DNA of 64,000 nt, taken from Corynebacterium sp. HMSC08A12 (GTDB taxonomy: Bacteria > Actinomycetota > Actinomycetes > Mycobacteriales > Mycobacteriaceae). Position 1 is the first letter of the stretch. Each line of letters opens with the position of its first letter. Below, one piece after another: positions 39,835 through 49,637 of this stretch. The notes beneath the pieces are model-generated. The model had not been told where the DNA came from. It was given only the letters and a program-made list of their open reading frames with translations, and did no database searches. The stretch spans positions 1-64,000 of the forward strand of contig NZ_KV789189.1 in assembly GCF_001807485.1 (NCBI RefSeq), read 5' to 3'. The translations under genes were made by a program, and so were the position numbers.

Positions 39835-41577
39835 CTAGACCCAGCGCCAAGTGACGGTGCGTGCGTCCGCAGCCGAAGCTTCAGGATTTGCCGGGTCAGC
39901 GGTGCTTTCCACGCCACCGACAGTGCCGCCCACGCTACTCCGGTCGATCTGCACGTCAAGCACCTTGTCGCTTAGGGGCTCCACCACTCCGCGACCCCAT
40001 TCGGCCACTACGACCACGTCGTCAATGTCCGCGTCAATGTCCAAGCTCTCCAGGGCGTCAAGCACCTCGTTGCGGTCAATGTGGCGCCCCGGCTCGATGC
40101 CCTCCTCCACGTCCGCGCCCAGCAGGCGGTAGGCGTCCATGTGCAACAGCCCCACCCCGCGCTGCCCGGCGCGGTGAGTCCGCACGATGGTGAACGTCGG
40201 CGACTGCACGCGCCCCTTCACTCCCAGACCAGCGGCCAGCCCCTGGGTCAGGGTCGTCTTGCCCGCACCCAGCGGACCGGAAAGCACCACAACGGTCCCG
40301 GCATCCAGCTGCTTGCCCAGCTGCTCGCCGAGAGCCCGCATGTCATCGGCAGTCGCAGCAGCGCAGGAACCGTCGGCGGAGAAATCCGGGCGGCCACCCT
40401 TAAATACCTTCTTGACCCTCGGCCCCCGCGGCATCGTCAGCACTTCGTAGCTAATCGTGCCCGCCAGCTCCGCGAACTCGTCTGCACTGTTGCCACCCTC
40501 GCCGAAGATCACCGCCCAATCGCCCGGCTTCACGTCCGTTTCACCATCGGCAGCACTGGCAGCAGCATTGTCGACTGGCCCTAGCTCTACGACAATCTGG
40601 TCCATGCACACCCGTCCGATCTGCGGGTATGCCTTCCCGTTGATCGTTACCTGCATCTGCCCGGACACGCTTCGCGGCAGCCCGTCAGCGTAGCCGAGCG
40701 CCACTACGGCGGTGCGGGTATCGCGCTGCGCCCGCCAGGTGTGGCTGTAGCTCACGCCCTCGCCTTCGGGCACGACGCGAGTCGTGGTCACACGGGCGCG
40801 CAGTGTCATCGCCGCCTTTAGTTCAACGCCCACGCCGATTGGGTCGATGCCGTATAGTCCGACGCCCGGTCGCACCAGCTCATAGGCGAGATCAGGACGG
40901 TGCAACGTAGCCGGTGTGTTTGCAATGTGATTGCGGGACACCCGCAGCCCACAGGAACGGCAGAACTCGATAGCTTCTGCGAAGCGGGCGGCCTGCAGGT
41001 CGTTCGCTGCCGACTTGGGGTCGTCGGCGCTGGCCATGTGGGTCATCACGCCGGTGACTTCCACCAGTTCCGTCTTGGATGCCAGCAGCTCAACAGTTTC
41101 CCGCCACTCGGCGGGGCTCACCCCGGAGCGGGAAAGACCGGTATCCACCATGAGAGTCACTCGCACAGGGCCACTGACCTGCGCCTCCTGTTGCGCCTTT
41201 TCGGCCTGATCCACCAAGGAACGCGCGTGCGCCAGCGAGGGCACGCCAACGTTAATATCCGCGGCGAATACCTCCGCCAGGCCCTCATCGGGTGTCCACA
41301 TCCAGGCAGTGATCGGCGCGGAAGCGTAGCGCTCCCCCAGTCCCCCAAGAATCTCGCGCAAATGCAGAGCCTCCCCCAGTGTGGCCACACCCAGCTCTTC
41401 CACTCCCGCGTCCAGCATTGCGGGCGCCACCACGTCGACCCCGTGGTTGTACGCATCGGCCTTCACAACGGCCAGCACCCCGGCGGGAGCCGCCGCCTCC
41501 CGGAACACACGCACATTGTGCGCGATGGCATCCAGGTCAACGACTAGTTCCGCAAGGTGACGATCCGACATGTTCAT
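39835..41577 (-). CDS. alr-tsaE: Alanine racemase-TsaE fusion protein
   Basis: This fusion has 580 residues from the ATG at 41577. The first two thirds are alanine racemase, which makes D-alanine for peptidoglycan. VVKADAYNHG carries the PLP lysine, RPGVGLYGIDP and VALGYADGLPR follow, and the second catalytic region is IGRVCMDQ. After the racemase end (EVLTMPRGPRVKKVF) comes TsaE, the ATPase of the t6A complex: LSGPLGAGKTTLTQGLAAGLG is its P-loop, SPTFTIVRTH is in switch I and HMDAYRL follows. The neighbouring gene encodes the other t6A subunits. GTG 41589 and ATG 41571 are alternative starts. Confidence 0.9.
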   Translation of the reverse strand: MNMSDRHLAELVVDLDAIAHNVRVFREAAAPAGVLAVVKADAYNHGVDVVAPAMLDAGVEELGVATLGEALHLREILGGLGERYASAPITAWMWTPDEGLAEVFAADINVGVPSLAHARSLVDQAEKAQQEAQVSGPVRVTLMVDTGLSRSGVSPAEWRETVELLASKTELVEVTGVMTHMASADDPKSAANDLQAARFAEAIEFCRSCGLRVSRNHIANTPATLHRPDLAYELVRPGVGLYGIDPIGVGVELKAAMTLRARVTTTRVVPEGEGVSYSHTWRAQRDTRTAVVALGYADGLPRSVSGQMQVTINGKAYPQIGRVCMDQIVVELGPVDNAAASAADGETDVKPGDWAVIFGEGGNSADEFAELAGTISYEVLTMPRGPRVKKVFKGGRPDFSADGSCAAATADDMRALGEQLGKQLDAGTVVVLSGPLGAGKTTLTQGLAAGLGVKGRVQSPTFTIVRTHRAGQRGVGLLHMDAYRLLGADVEEGIEPGRHIDRNEVLDALESLDIDADIDDVVVVAEWGRGVVEPLSDKVLDVQIDRSSVGGTVGGVESTADPANPEASAADARTVTWRWV

Positions 41578-41622
41578 AACCTTAGCCACCCCTCCTGGGA
41601 TTCCAGGAAAAGGGCACGGCAG

Positions 41623-41641
41623 GGGGCGTCACTAAGAAAGA
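41623..41641 (+). repeat. Dispersed GGGGGCGTCACTAAGAAAG motif, intergenic copy
   Basis: This is one of the best copies: GGGGGCGTCACTAAGAAAG in the 72-bp gap between the glmS stop and the alr start. It shows the full GGGGGCGTCA core and the AAGAAAG side. Confidence 0.65.
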
Positions 41642-41649
41642 GCCCCGAA

Positions 41650-43512
41650 CTATTCGACGGTGACGGACTTGGCCAGGTTGCGTGGCTTGTCGATGTCCTG
41701 GTTGCCGCACTGGCGCGCGATGTCGGCGGCCAGGAACTGCAGCGGCACCGTGGACAGCAGCGGCTGCATCAGCGACGTGGTACCCGGAATCTCCAGCAGC
41801 CAGTTGGCGTACGGGCGCACGGCCTCATCGCCCTCTTCCGCAATAACGATGGTCTTCGCACCGCGGGCGCGGATCTCCTGGATATTGGACACGATCTTGG
41901 AGTGCAGCACCGGGCGGCCGTTCGGGCTAGGTACGACAACGACGACGGGCAGGTCGTCCTCGATCAGGGCGATCGGGCCGTGCTTCAGCTCGCCGGCGGC
42001 GAAGCCCTCCGCGTGAATGTAGGCCAACTCCTTCAGCTTCAGCGCGCCCTCGAGAGCGACTGGGAAGCCCACGTGGCGGCCTAGGAACAGCATGGTCTTC
42101 ACCGGGCCAAGCTCCTCGGCCAGCTGCAGGATCTGGTCACGCAGGCCGAGTGTCTTCTCGATCTTCTCCGGCAGCGCCTCCAGGGCGTAATAGATCTCCG
42201 CGATCTCATCGGCGTACTTGGTGCCACGAGCCTGAGCCAGGGCCAGGCCCACCAGGTAGTTGGCGGCGACCTGCGCCAGGAAAGCCTTCGTGGAAGCCAC
42301 GCCGATCTCGGGGCCGGCGTGGGTGTACAGCACGGCATCGGACTCGCGCGGGATCTGCGAACCGTTGGTGTTGCAGACGGCCAGCACGCGGGCGCCCTGC
42401 ATCTTCGCGTGGCGCACGGCCTCCAGCGTGTCGGCGGTCTCGCCGGACTGGGAAACGGCCACGACGAGGGTGCGCTGGTCCAGCACCGGGTCGCGGTAGC
42501 GGAACTCGCTGGCGACCTCGATCTCTACGGGCAGGCGGACCCAGTGCTCGATGGCGTACTTGGCCAGCAGGCCGGAGTGGTAAGCCGAGCCACAGGCAAC
42601 GACGAAGACCTTTTCCACTCCGCGCAGGTCCTCGTCGGACAGGCGCTGCTCGTCCAGCACGATATGGCGGCCGTCGAAGTGGCCGGCTAGGGTGTCGCGG
42701 ACCGCGGCGGGCTGCTCGTGGATTTCCTTCATCATGAAGGAATCAAAGCCGTCCTTCTGCGCGGCGTCCAGGTCCCAGTCGATGGTGAAGGGCTTGCCCT
42801 CCACCGGGTTGCCGTCGAAGTCGTAGATGTCGTAGGAATCGGCGGTGATGACCACCGCGTTGTCCTGGCCCAGCTCCACAGCATTCTTGGTGCGGTCGAT
42901 GAAGGCCGCCACGTCGGAGCCGAGGAACATTTCGCCCTCGCCCACGCCGACGATCAGCGGGGTGGAGCGGCGACCCGCGACGATGGTGCCCGGGTGGTCG
43001 TCGTGGACGAACAGAACGGTGAACGCGCCGTCCAGGCGGGAAAGAACCTTCAGTGCGGAGGCCTGGAAGTCGCCCGCGGTCTCGCCTTCGTTGTAGGCGA
43101 GCGCCAGCAGGTGTGCTGCAACCTCGGAGTCGGTCTCGGATTCCAGCTCGATGCCGGCGGCCTCGATCTCCGCGCGCAGGGTGGAGAAGTTCTCGATGAT
43201 GCCGTTGTGGACGATGGCGGCCTTGCCGTCGAAGGAACGGTGCGGGTGTGCGTTTACGTCGTTCGGGCGACCGTGGGTTGCCCAGCGGGTGTGGCCGATA
43301 CAGGTAGAGCCGTGGAAGGAATCGCGACCGACCTCATCGATGCGGTCGATGAGGTTTTGCAGTTTGCCTTCCTTCTTTTCGAGGTGCAGGGAACCCTGCT
43401 CGACAACTGCGATGCCAGCGGAATCGTATCCGCGGTATTCCATTCGCTCCAGCGCATCCAACCCGATTTGGAGGGCCTCGGAGTCACCTACGTAGCCAAC
43501 AATTGCACACAT
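41650..43512 (-). CDS. glmS: Glutamine-fructose-6-phosphate aminotransferase (GlmS)
   Basis: GlmS makes glucosamine-6-phosphate from fructose-6-phosphate and glutamine, the entry to cell-wall amino sugars. The start at 43512 gives MCAIVGYVG, so Cys2 becomes the N-terminal nucleophile. RMEYRGYDSAGIA and GHTRWATHGRPNDVNAHPH are in the glutaminase domain. Two SIS domains follow (CGSAYHSGLLAKYAIEHW, VAVSQSGETADTLEAVR), and the C-terminus NLAKSVTVE is canonical. It has 620 residues. The longer frame is not conserved. glmM lies 3 kb away, completing two steps of the UDP-GlcNAc pathway. Confidence 0.95.
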   Translation of the reverse strand: MCAIVGYVGDSEALQIGLDALERMEYRGYDSAGIAVVEQGSLHLEKKEGKLQNLIDRIDEVGRDSFHGSTCIGHTRWATHGRPNDVNAHPHRSFDGKAAIVHNGIIENFSTLRAEIEAAGIELESETDSEVAAHLLALAYNEGETAGDFQASALKVLSRLDGAFTVLFVHDDHPGTIVAGRRSTPLIVGVGEGEMFLGSDVAAFIDRTKNAVELGQDNAVVITADSYDIYDFDGNPVEGKPFTIDWDLDAAQKDGFDSFMMKEIHEQPAAVRDTLAGHFDGRHIVLDEQRLSDEDLRGVEKVFVVACGSAYHSGLLAKYAIEHWVRLPVEIEVASEFRYRDPVLDQRTLVVAVSQSGETADTLEAVRHAKMQGARVLAVCNTNGSQIPRESDAVLYTHAGPEIGVASTKAFLAQVAANYLVGLALAQARGTKYADEIAEIYYALEALPEKIEKTLGLRDQILQLAEELGPVKTMLFLGRHVGFPVALEGALKLKELAYIHAEGFAAGELKHGPIALIEDDLPVVVVVPSPNGRPVLHSKIVSNIQEIRARGAKTIVIAEEGDEAVRPYANWLLEIPGTTSLMQPLLSTVPLQFLAADIARQCGNQDIDKPRNLAKSVTVE

Positions 43513-43561
43513 GCCTCTGACGATACACAATGGCTTGTCCGTTTCGGTAAGCTGTGGGGCT

Positions 43562-44449
43562 GTGGCAGATAAGATGAAGAACCTGATTACTCGTTTGGGC
43601 AAGCGTGGCCCGCACCGCGTGATGGTCGGTGACCTGAACTTCGCTGGTATTCCGGGGCGCGTTTACACCCCGGCGGAAGGCAACGGCATCCCCGGCATCG
43701 CTTTCGGGCACGACTGGCGTGTCGGCGTGGATGCGTACCACGCGACGCTGCGCCACCTGGCCAGCTGGGGGTTCGCAGTGGCGGCGCCGGATACGGAGAA
43801 GGGCCTCTCCCCGAACCACCGGGGTTTTGCCGCTGACTTGGAGACCGCGCTGCAGATCCTGGCTGGTGTGCGCCTGGGCAACGGCAACGTCACAGTGCAG
43901 CCGAACGAGCTTTACCTGGCTGGCCACGGCATGGGGGCTTCGGCTGCCGTGCTGGCTGCGACGGGCCGCCGCCACCGTAGCGAGCTGAAGGGCTACGATA
44001 CTGAGCCCACCATCAATGGTGTGATGGCCGTGTACCCAGCGGATACTTCCCCGGATGCGACGGAGGCCGCGAAGTATGTGAAGGCTCCGGGTCTGGTGCT
44101 GGAGGCTGGCCGTTTGGGCGAGACCCCGATGGGTAACGCCAAGCGCATGGCCGCCCACTGGGGCGGGGACGTTGTCTACCGTGAGCTGCTGGGTGCTTCC
44201 TCCAGTGGCTTCCACGAGAAGTATGGCCGCAACTTTGCTCTGGGCGCCGGCCTGCCTCAGTTCAGCCAGCAAGAGCTGGCTCGCGGCCTGATGACTGGCT
44301 TCGTTCTGGCCGAGGATGAGAAGAAGTACGCCTCCTTCCGCGATAGCCACGCCGAGCTGAAGAAGACCCGCACCGCCACCCAGCACGAGCTGTACAAGAA
44401 CCTGCCGGAGAACGTGGATCTGGACGAGCGCCTGGCGGAGATCTTCTAG
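43562..44449 (+). CDS. Alpha/beta-hydrolase-fold protein lacking the nucleophile serine (Rv3438-like)
   Basis: The 295-residue protein has the fold and layout of dienelactone hydrolase/cutinase-like proteins: GIPGIAFGHDWRVGVDAYH (oxyanion strand), GFAVAAPDTEKGLSPN, and the elbow YLAGHGMGASAAVLAA. At the elbow the expected Gly-x-Ser-x-Gly reads G-H-G-M-G, so residue 123 is glycine where the nucleophile should be. Classical hydrolase activity is therefore unlikely. Its position beside glmS matches mycobacterial Rv3438. The start is uncertain (GTG 43562 or ATG 43574). Divergent from glmS. Confidence 0.72.
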   Translation: MADKMKNLITRLGKRGPHRVMVGDLNFAGIPGRVYTPAEGNGIPGIAFGHDWRVGVDAYHATLRHLASWGFAVAAPDTEKGLSPNHRGFAADLETALQILAGVRLGNGNVTVQPNELYLAGHGMGASAAVLAATGRRHRSELKGYDTEPTINGVMAVYPADTSPDATEAAKYVKAPGLVLEAGRLGETPMGNAKRMAAHWGGDVVYRELLGASSSGFHEKYGRNFALGAGLPQFSQQELARGLMTGFVLAEDEKKYASFRDSHAELKKTRTATQHELYKNLPENVDLDERLAEIF

Positions 44450-44503
44450 GGCTCAGATTCTAAGAGTTCGACCTCTTTAATCTAGCTCTTCAAGCTAGGC
44501 CTG

Positions 44504-44746
44504 TTAGTCGAAGATCCGTCCGCGCACTCCGCGGGCGCCAGTGCTCGCGGTCGCGTTCACATTTGCGCTCGCATTTCCGACTGTCTTATTTGCCTTGTCC
44601 CCCTGAGCCTTCTTGGCCTCCTCGAGTTGGCGTGTGCATTCCTTGAGGGTTTCCTCGAACTCACGCACCGATTCCTCTACTTCTGCCATGTAGTCGTCGA
44701 CGATGCGCTGGTAACGCTCTGTTAGTTCTTCCCTACTGGTCACCAC
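44504..44746 (-). CDS. Small coiled-coil protein
   Basis: The 80-residue protein has a strongly charged helical first half ([21 protein letters not shown] and the following 25 residues) with heptad spacing, then a Ser/Thr/Asn/Ala-rich tail. No cysteine pair or signal is seen. It starts with GTG overlapping the stop of the Pro/Glu-rich gene, so the two are translationally coupled. It may partner that protein. Family not recognised. Confidence 0.6.
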   Translation of the reverse strand: MVTSREELTERYQRIVDDYMAEVEESVREFEETLKECTRQLEEAKKAQGDKANKTVGNASANVNATASTGARGVRGRIFD

Positions 44747-46353
44747 TCACCGCTCCTTTCGATATTGACGCCCACTGCCGCAGCCCCCGCAGCAGCCAAT
44801 TCCACAGAGGCGCCTGTCATTTCAATGGATGCAGCTCCCGCTGCCGATACCCACACGTCCGGAGTCCACTGCTTAGAGGGCGCCGGCTGCGGCTTTGGAT
44901 GATTCTCCACATTTGGCTCCGGTGCAGGTTCCTGGCTGGGTGCTGCGGGCGTGATCGGTTCGCCCTTCGTATCGCTTGACGGCGGTGTTGGTGCCTTGTG
45001 CTCAGGTTTCGGTTCTTCGCATTGCTGCGGTGGTTCCGGCTTCGGCTCCGGTTTCGGCTCGGGCTTCTGCTCCTCACAGGGCTCAGATGGTTCCGGTTCC
45101 GGCTCTAGCTTCGGCTCTGGCTGTGGGTTTCCAACCGGCTTCTGCTCCACCTCCTGCTCTGACTTTTCACAGTGCTCCGCCGGCTCGGGCTTAGGTTCCG
45201 GTTTCGGCTCCGGCTCGCACTCTTCCTTGTGCTCAACCTGTTCGGTTGGTGGAGCTGGCTCCGGCTCAGGTTCCGGTTCCGGACACGGCTCCGGCTTCGG
45301 CTCCGGGCACGGCTCAGGTTCTGGCGTTGGTTCCGGCGCCGGCTCCGGGGCAGAAGCTGGACAGTGATCCGCCGGTGGAGCCAGCGCCTCCGTCGCACAG
45401 TGCACGATCTGCTCCCACAGCCTCACCGCCCCCTCGACGTTGATCTGCAGAGAGCCAGCCAGCGGAGGAGCCAGAGGCGCCGGTGGAGCAGGCGGCGGAG
45501 GCGGCGGCACCAAGGACTGCGCGGGCATAGGCGGCGGTGCAGGCGCGGGCTCTGGGGCTGGCACAGGTGCAGGCGCGGGCGCCGGCTGCGGCGCCTGAGC
45601 CATAGCCGTCTGTGTGACCACCTGAGCCGCCGCCTGTGGAGTGGGGTGCTGTGCAGCCCCCGTCTCACACGGTTGCTCGACCGCCGGAGGGGGCGTCACT
45701 ACCTTCTTCGGCGCTGGGCAATCACCTTCCGGGGCCTTTACAGGCTCCGGGCACTTGGTCTCGGCAGGCTTGGGATCCTGACAGACCGGCTTGTCCGAAT
45801 TGCCGGGCTCGGCGGCGGGCTTCGCATCGCGGATCAGCTGATCCATGGTTGTATCCAGGCAATTGTTGCGGCTGCGCAGAATGTCCTCCGAGAGCTTCCC
45901 CGCCAGCTTCGCCAGCAGATCTAGCAACGGCTTACCACCATTGATCAGGCCAATCGCAGCCATGCCGAAAAGCTCCAACTTCTCGGCAATATCCTCGATC
46001 AGACTCACCGAGTTCTCCGAGGTCGTGCCCATAATCTCAGCGGTATCCCGCACCGCCACACAACGATCCTGCACGCAGTGTTCGTGGTTCAGCTGCTCCT
46101 TCCCCGCCTTCTCCGTCGCCGTCCCCGGCTGTGCATCGCCCGTGCCCCTCAGGCTGTCTTTCACGCACGCCTCTGCGGCCAGCTCCGGCGCCTGTTGTTT
46201 CTGGTTGCTCGCCGGCCCAAGCGACGTAAGGATCGTCTCTGGGTTCATGCCGTTGGTAAATGACGCCGCAGCCTTCGCCCCCTCCACGTCAGCGCCAAAG
46301 CCGGCCATCACAGCGAGCGCAGCGTTCAGCCGGAGGTCCAGAGAGCCCGTCAT
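44740..46353 (-). CDS. Ala/Pro/Glu-rich low-complexity protein (Rv3439c-like position)
   Basis: The 537-residue protein has a helical N-terminal domain (about 1-170, [36 protein letters not shown]) with several cysteines. A Pro/Ala stretch follows (near 240-310), with a short ordered block [25 protein letters not shown]. Next comes a long region of (E/K)PEP repeats punctuated by cysteines ([18 protein letters not shown]). A C-terminal 45-residue segment reads [24 protein letters not shown]. No signal peptide or toxin domain is evident. It overlaps both neighbours. Mycobacterial Rv3439c, at the same locus, is also Ala/Pro-rich. It may be an ESX-linked factor. Confidence 0.7.
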   Translation of the reverse strand: MTGSLDLRLNAALAVMAGFGADVEGAKAAASFTNGMNPETILTSLGPASNQKQQAPELAAEACVKDSLRGTGDAQPGTATEKAGKEQLNHEHCVQDRCVAVRDTAEIMGTTSENSVSLIEDIAEKLELFGMAAIGLINGGKPLLDLLAKLAGKLSEDILRSRNNCLDTTMDQLIRDAKPAAEPGNSDKPVCQDPKPAETKCPEPVKAPEGDCPAPKKVVTPPPAVEQPCETGAAQHPTPQAAAQVVTQTAMAQAPQPAPAPAPVPAPEPAPAPPPMPAQSLVPPPPPPAPPAPLAPPLAGSLQINVEGAVRLWEQIVHCATEALAPPADHCPASAPEPAPEPTPEPEPCPEPKPEPCPEPEPEPEPAPPTEQVEHKEECEPEPKPEPKPEPAEHCEKSEQEVEQKPVGNPQPEPKLEPEPEPSEPCEEQKPEPKPEPKPEPPQQCEEPKPEHKAPTPPSSDTKGEPITPAAPSQEPAPEPNVENHPKPQPAPSKQWTPDVWVSAAGAASIEMTGASVELAAAGAAAVGVNIERSGEW

Positions 46354-46658
46354 GCCCAGCCACCCCCTGCGTTCAGGCTGGCGGAGTTTTCCTGCTCGGC
46401 CTGCCCCACGCGATCCACCAGCCCCGTCAGGTCTTCACCTGCCTGGGCGAGCCGGCGGGCGTAATTCACCCGCACGTTATGCCCCTGATCAACCAGATCC
46501 AGAAACTGCTGCGCCTTAGCCTGCAGCCCCGTGCCGAACGCGGCCACCGGCACGCTCGGCCGGTTGCCATCCAAATGATTCGCCCAGCTCAGCTGCGCAT
46601 CGCGCAACTCCGCCACCCGATCGGCGGCGGGCACTGGATCTATGTGTAACTCTCCCAC
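46350..46658 (-). CDS. Small helical protein, possibly ESX-associated (Rv3440c-like position)
   Basis: The 102-residue protein is predicted to be all-helical: two amphipathic segments ([21 protein letters not shown] and [38 protein letters not shown], given here by their ends AKAQQ and VDRV). A helix-turn-helix of this length resembles type VII secretion targets of the EspC or WXG group, but no W-x-G is present. It overlaps the next gene by four bases and starts with GTG. The ESX-4 locus lies 4 kb away. Confidence 0.55.
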   Translation of the reverse strand: MGELHIDPVPAADRVAELRDAQLSWANHLDGNRPSVPVAAFGTGLQAKAQQFLDLVDQGHNVRVNYARRLAQAGEDLTGLVDRVGQAEQENSASLNAGGGWA

Positions 46659-46747
46659 GGTCTCATCCCCCTTCGAACTCCCCTGCAGCGCTCAGCACTA
46701 ATGTCCCGCACAAGCGCCTCACACAAGCGCTTCGCGCTGCACAACAA

Positions 46748-46778
46748 AACATCCGCACAGTTAGACTGCGCGGATGTT
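46748..46778. terminator. Terminator after glmM
   Basis: The stem pairs AACATCCGC with GCGGATGTT. On the minus strand it is followed by TTGTTGT, and on the plus strand by AAAAA. It separates glmM from the Rv3440c-like gene. Confidence 0.7.
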
Positions 46779-46832
46779 AAAAAGGTTCGCCGGAATTTCC
46801 GGGGGTCTTGGGGCTGTCGTGAGAGTGTGCGC

Positions 46833-48176
46833 CTAAACCTCCGCCACCACGGCTGCGAGCTTCCCCGCGATGCGACGGGCCGTGCCCGGATCGGCGGCCT
46901 CCACCATCACGCGGAACAGCTCCTCGGTGCCGGAAGGGCGCAGTAGCACGCGGCCAGCGTCGCCCAGATCCTCCTCCGCCTTGGCGATGGCCTCGACCAC
47001 GCGCTCGTCGTCGGCGATCACGGATTTATCCGCCACCGGCACATTGATCAGCGTCTGCGGCAGAACCGTCATAACGCTGGCCAGTTCGGACAGCGGCTTG
47101 CCGGTCTGCGCCATGCGCGCCATCAACGTCAGTCCCGTCAGGGTGCCGTCGCCGGTGGTAGCGTGCTCGGAGATGATGACGTGGCCGGACTGCTCGCCGC
47201 CCAGCGAAAGATCAGAGGCCAGCAGCTCAGCCAGCACGTAACGATCGCCCACCTGCGTCTCCAGCACCTTGATGCCGTTGGCCCGCATGGCCAGCTTCAT
47301 GCCGAGGTTGGACATGACGGTGGCCACCAGGGTGTTCTGCTTCAGCTCCCCGTTTTCCTTCATCGCCACGGCCAGGATCGCCATGATCTGATCGCCGTCT
47401 ACGACATTGCCCTCGGAATCCACGGCCAGGCAACGGTCCGCATCACCGTCGTGAGCCAGGCCCAGATCCGCCTGGTGCTCCAGCACGGCCTTCTGTAGAA
47501 CTTCGATGTGAGTGGAGCCCACCCCATCGTTGATATTGAAACTATTCGGGCGGCTGTGGATCGCCACAACGTCCGCGCCGGCCTGGCGGTAGGCCTCCGG
47601 GGCGGCAGTGGAGGCCGCGCCGTTGGCACAGTCCACCACCACGCGGATGCCATCCAGCGGGTGGTTAATCGCCGTGCCGACATGAGCCAGGTAGCGCTCC
47701 AGGGCGTCGTTGGACTCATCCAGGATGCGGCCGATCGCCGCGCCGGTTGGGCCCGTCTCGGGCAGCTCCAGCATGGTGGCTTCGATCTCGTCCTCCACGT
47801 CGTCCTGCAGCTTGCGGCCACCGGCAGCGAAGAACTTAATGCCATTGTCCGGCATGGGGTTGTGGGAGGCGGAGATCATCACGCCCATGTCGGCGCCGAA
47901 GTCGTCGGTGAGGAAGGCTACGGCAGGCGTCGGGATCACACCAACATCCAACACGTCCACACCCTGCGAGGCCATGCCCGCCGACAGAGCGGCCGTCAAC
48001 ATCTCCCCCGATACGCGCGGATCGCGGCCCACCACAGCGGTCGGGCGGCGGCCACCCACTTCCTCCTTGGATACCAACACGCGCGCGGCGGCGGCACCCA
48101 GCTTCATCGCCAGCGGCGCGGTCAGCTTCCTGTTCGCCAGGCCGCGCACACCATCAGTTCCGAACAATTTACCCAT
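46833..48176 (-). CDS. glmM: Phosphoglucosamine mutase (GlmM)
   Basis: GlmM converts glucosamine-6-phosphate to glucosamine-1-phosphate, the step after GlmS. The 447-residue protein begins [14 protein letters not shown]. The phosphoserine loop is [17 protein letters not shown], the metal loop [11 protein letters not shown], the sugar-binding loop GEQSGHVI, and the C-terminal phosphate loop [15 protein letters not shown]. It follows rpsI by 160 bp, with a strong terminator between, as in other actinobacteria. Confidence 0.95.
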   Translation of the reverse strand: MGKLFGTDGVRGLANRKLTAPLAMKLGAAAARVLVSKEEVGGRRPTAVVGRDPRVSGEMLTAALSAGMASQGVDVLDVGVIPTPAVAFLTDDFGADMGVMISASHNPMPDNGIKFFAAGGRKLQDDVEDEIEATMLELPETGPTGAAIGRILDESNDALERYLAHVGTAINHPLDGIRVVVDCANGAASTAAPEAYRQAGADVVAIHSRPNSFNINDGVGSTHIEVLQKAVLEHQADLGLAHDGDADRCLAVDSEGNVVDGDQIMAILAVAMKENGELKQNTLVATVMSNLGMKLAMRANGIKVLETQVGDRYVLAELLASDLSLGGEQSGHVIISEHATTGDGTLTGLTLMARMAQTGKPLSELASVMTVLPQTLINVPVADKSVIADDERVVEAIAKAEEDLGDAGRVLLRPSGTEELFRVMVEAADPGTARRIAGKLAAVVAEV

Positions 48177-48265
48177 AGGGCGAGATCTTACCCGGCCACC
48201 CCGCAGGTCGGGCGGGTGCCACTCCCGCGGGCAGGCAATTGATCTGAAAGCCAGACAAAAGGGAA

Positions 48266-48309
48266 ACCCCCACGTCCCAACCGAAAAGTGATCGGCTGGG
48301 GCGTGGGGG
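48266..48309 (-). terminator. Terminator after rplM-rpsI
   Basis: A long stem pairs CCCCCACG and CCAACCGA with TCGGCTGG and CGTGGGGG. On the minus strand the hairpin is followed by TTTCCCTTTTG. It closes the ribosomal protein operon. GGGGGCGTCG at its left end is a near copy of the dispersed motif. Confidence 0.82.
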
Positions 48310-48336
48310 CGTCGCCACCAAAAAAGATGGAGCGAT

Positions 48337-48897
48337 TTAACGCTTGGAGTACTGCGGTGCGCGACGTGCCTTGTGCAGGCCGGCCTTCTTACGCTCCACG
48401 GCGCGAGCGTCGCGGGTCAGGAAGCCAGCGCGCTTCAGGTCGGTGCGCTCTGCCGGGTTGTACTTGTTCAGTGCGCGGGCGATAGCCAGGCGGAAAGCAC
48501 CAGCCTGGCCGGAGGGGCCGCCACCGTTCAGGTTGGCCTGGATGTCGAACTGGTTCTCGCGGTCCAGCAGGACCAGCGGAGCCTTGATCAGCTGCTGGTG
48601 CAGCTTGTTCGGGAAGTAGTCCTCCAGGGAACGGCCGTTGCACAGGAACTCGCCGGAGCCCGGAACCATGCGGACGCGGACGACGGCCTCCTTGCGGCGG
48701 CCAACGGTCTGGATGGTGCCCTCGAAGACGACCGGCTCAGCCTCAACCTGCTCAGCCTCGTCCTCGGAAGCGATGGAGTCACCGATGGTGGCAACGAACT
48801 CTTCGTTCACTGCGTCGGTAGCGGTGTACTCGCCCTCGAAGTTCTCCTCGACAGCAGCGTTCTGCTCGTCGGTTACGTTCTCGTTGTACTCAGTCAT
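48337..48897 (-). CDS. rpsI: Ribosomal protein S9 (RpsI)
   Basis: This is a 30S subunit protein of 186 residues. The S9 core starts near residue 57 ([21 protein letters not shown]), has [18 protein letters not shown], and ends in the basic tail [11 protein letters not shown] that reaches the P-site tRNA. The first 55 residues form a very acidic extension ([19 protein letters not shown]), longer than in most bacteria but seen in other actinobacteria. Its ATG overlaps the rplM stop (TAATG), so the two are coupled. Confidence 0.95.
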   Translation of the reverse strand: MTEYNENVTDEQNAAVEENFEGEYTATDAVNEEFVATIGDSIASEDEAEQVEAEPVVFEGTIQTVGRRKEAVVRVRMVPGSGEFLCNGRSLEDYFPNKLHQQLIKAPLVLLDRENQFDIQANLNGGGPSGQAGAFRLAIARALNKYNPAERTDLKRAGFLTRDARAVERKKAGLHKARRAPQYSKR

Positions 48898-49340
48898 TAC
48901 TGTGCCACCTGCTTGATCTCGTAGGTCTCAGGCTTCTGGGCCTCGAAAGTGTGCTCCGGGCCAGCGAAGACGCGAAGCTTCTTGATGGACGCGCGGGACA
49001 GCTTGTTGTGCGGCATCATGCCCTTGACTGCCTCCTCGATGACGCGCTCCGGGTGCAGCTCCAAGGAACGACCCAGGGACATGGTCTTCAGACCACCCGG
49101 GTAGCCGGAGTGACGGTAGCGCATCTCACGCTCGCGCTTGTTGGAGGAAATGTGGACCTTGTCCGCATTGATGATGATGACGTTGTCGCCGCAGTCAACG
49201 TTTGGTGCGAAGTAGGGCTTCTTCTTGCCGCGCAGCAGGTCAGCTGCGGTAACAGCAAGACGACCCAGCACCACGTCGGTGGCGTCGATGACGTACCACT
49301 TACGGGTGATGTCACCGCTCTTCGGGTGGAAAGTAGTCAC
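48897..49340 (-). CDS. rplM: Ribosomal protein L13 (RplM)
   Basis: This 50S protein has 147 residues from the GTG at 49340. [28 protein letters not shown], given here by its core [11 protein letters not shown], is the L13 signature. [18 protein letters not shown] and [21 protein letters not shown] follow. The longer in-frame extension lacks similarity. Its stop overlaps the rpsI start. A spacing of about 300 bp to the PRC-barrel gene holds its promoter and a terminator. Confidence 0.95.
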   Translation of the reverse strand: MTTFHPKSGDITRKWYVIDATDVVLGRLAVTAADLLRGKKKPYFAPNVDCGDNVIIINADKVHISSNKREREMRYRHSGYPGGLKTMSLGRSLELHPERVIEEAVKGMMPHNKLSRASIKKLRVFAGPEHTFEAQKPETYEIKQVAQ

Positions 49341-49570
49341 AGGGGACTCCTTAAAGTCTTGATCTTGGAACTGCCAGCCAGATGAACACTTAAACGTGAA
49401 GTACGTGAGTGCTTCTGCGGCGGCCGGTTGGGACCCGCAGAAATGCATGCGCCCGGGCAGGCCGGGCACTGTGCACACAACCCTTGGGAGTTTAGTGCAG
49501 GTTGGCGCGCAGACCAAAACGCCTACCTGGGCGCGCGAGCTGGTCGCCGCCAACGTTGCACAGTAAAGAA

Positions 49571-49615
49571 CCCCGGCTTTAGCTCTCCCCTGCCATTGGG
49601 GAGGGCGAGCCGGGG
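49571..49615 (-). terminator. Terminator after the PRC/DUF2382 gene
   Basis: The stem pairs CCCCGGCT with AGCCGGGG and has an inner stem CTCTCCCC/GGGGAGGG. On the minus strand it is followed by TTCTTTAC. It lies 23 bases after the stop. Confidence 0.78.
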
Positions 49616-49637
49616 CTCTGTCGCTGAGTCCTTGTTG

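Noticed and set aside
44951-45367. A Gly/Ser/Phe repeat protein on the + strand
   Set aside because: The GSGFGSG pattern is the mirror of the EPEP repeats of the minus-strand gene, which has overlapping partners and a defined N-terminal domain.
49341-49570. L13 autoregulatory leader RNA upstream of rplM
   Set aside because: Some GC-rich hairpins are present but none matches a leader I can recognise, so no RNA feature is claimed.
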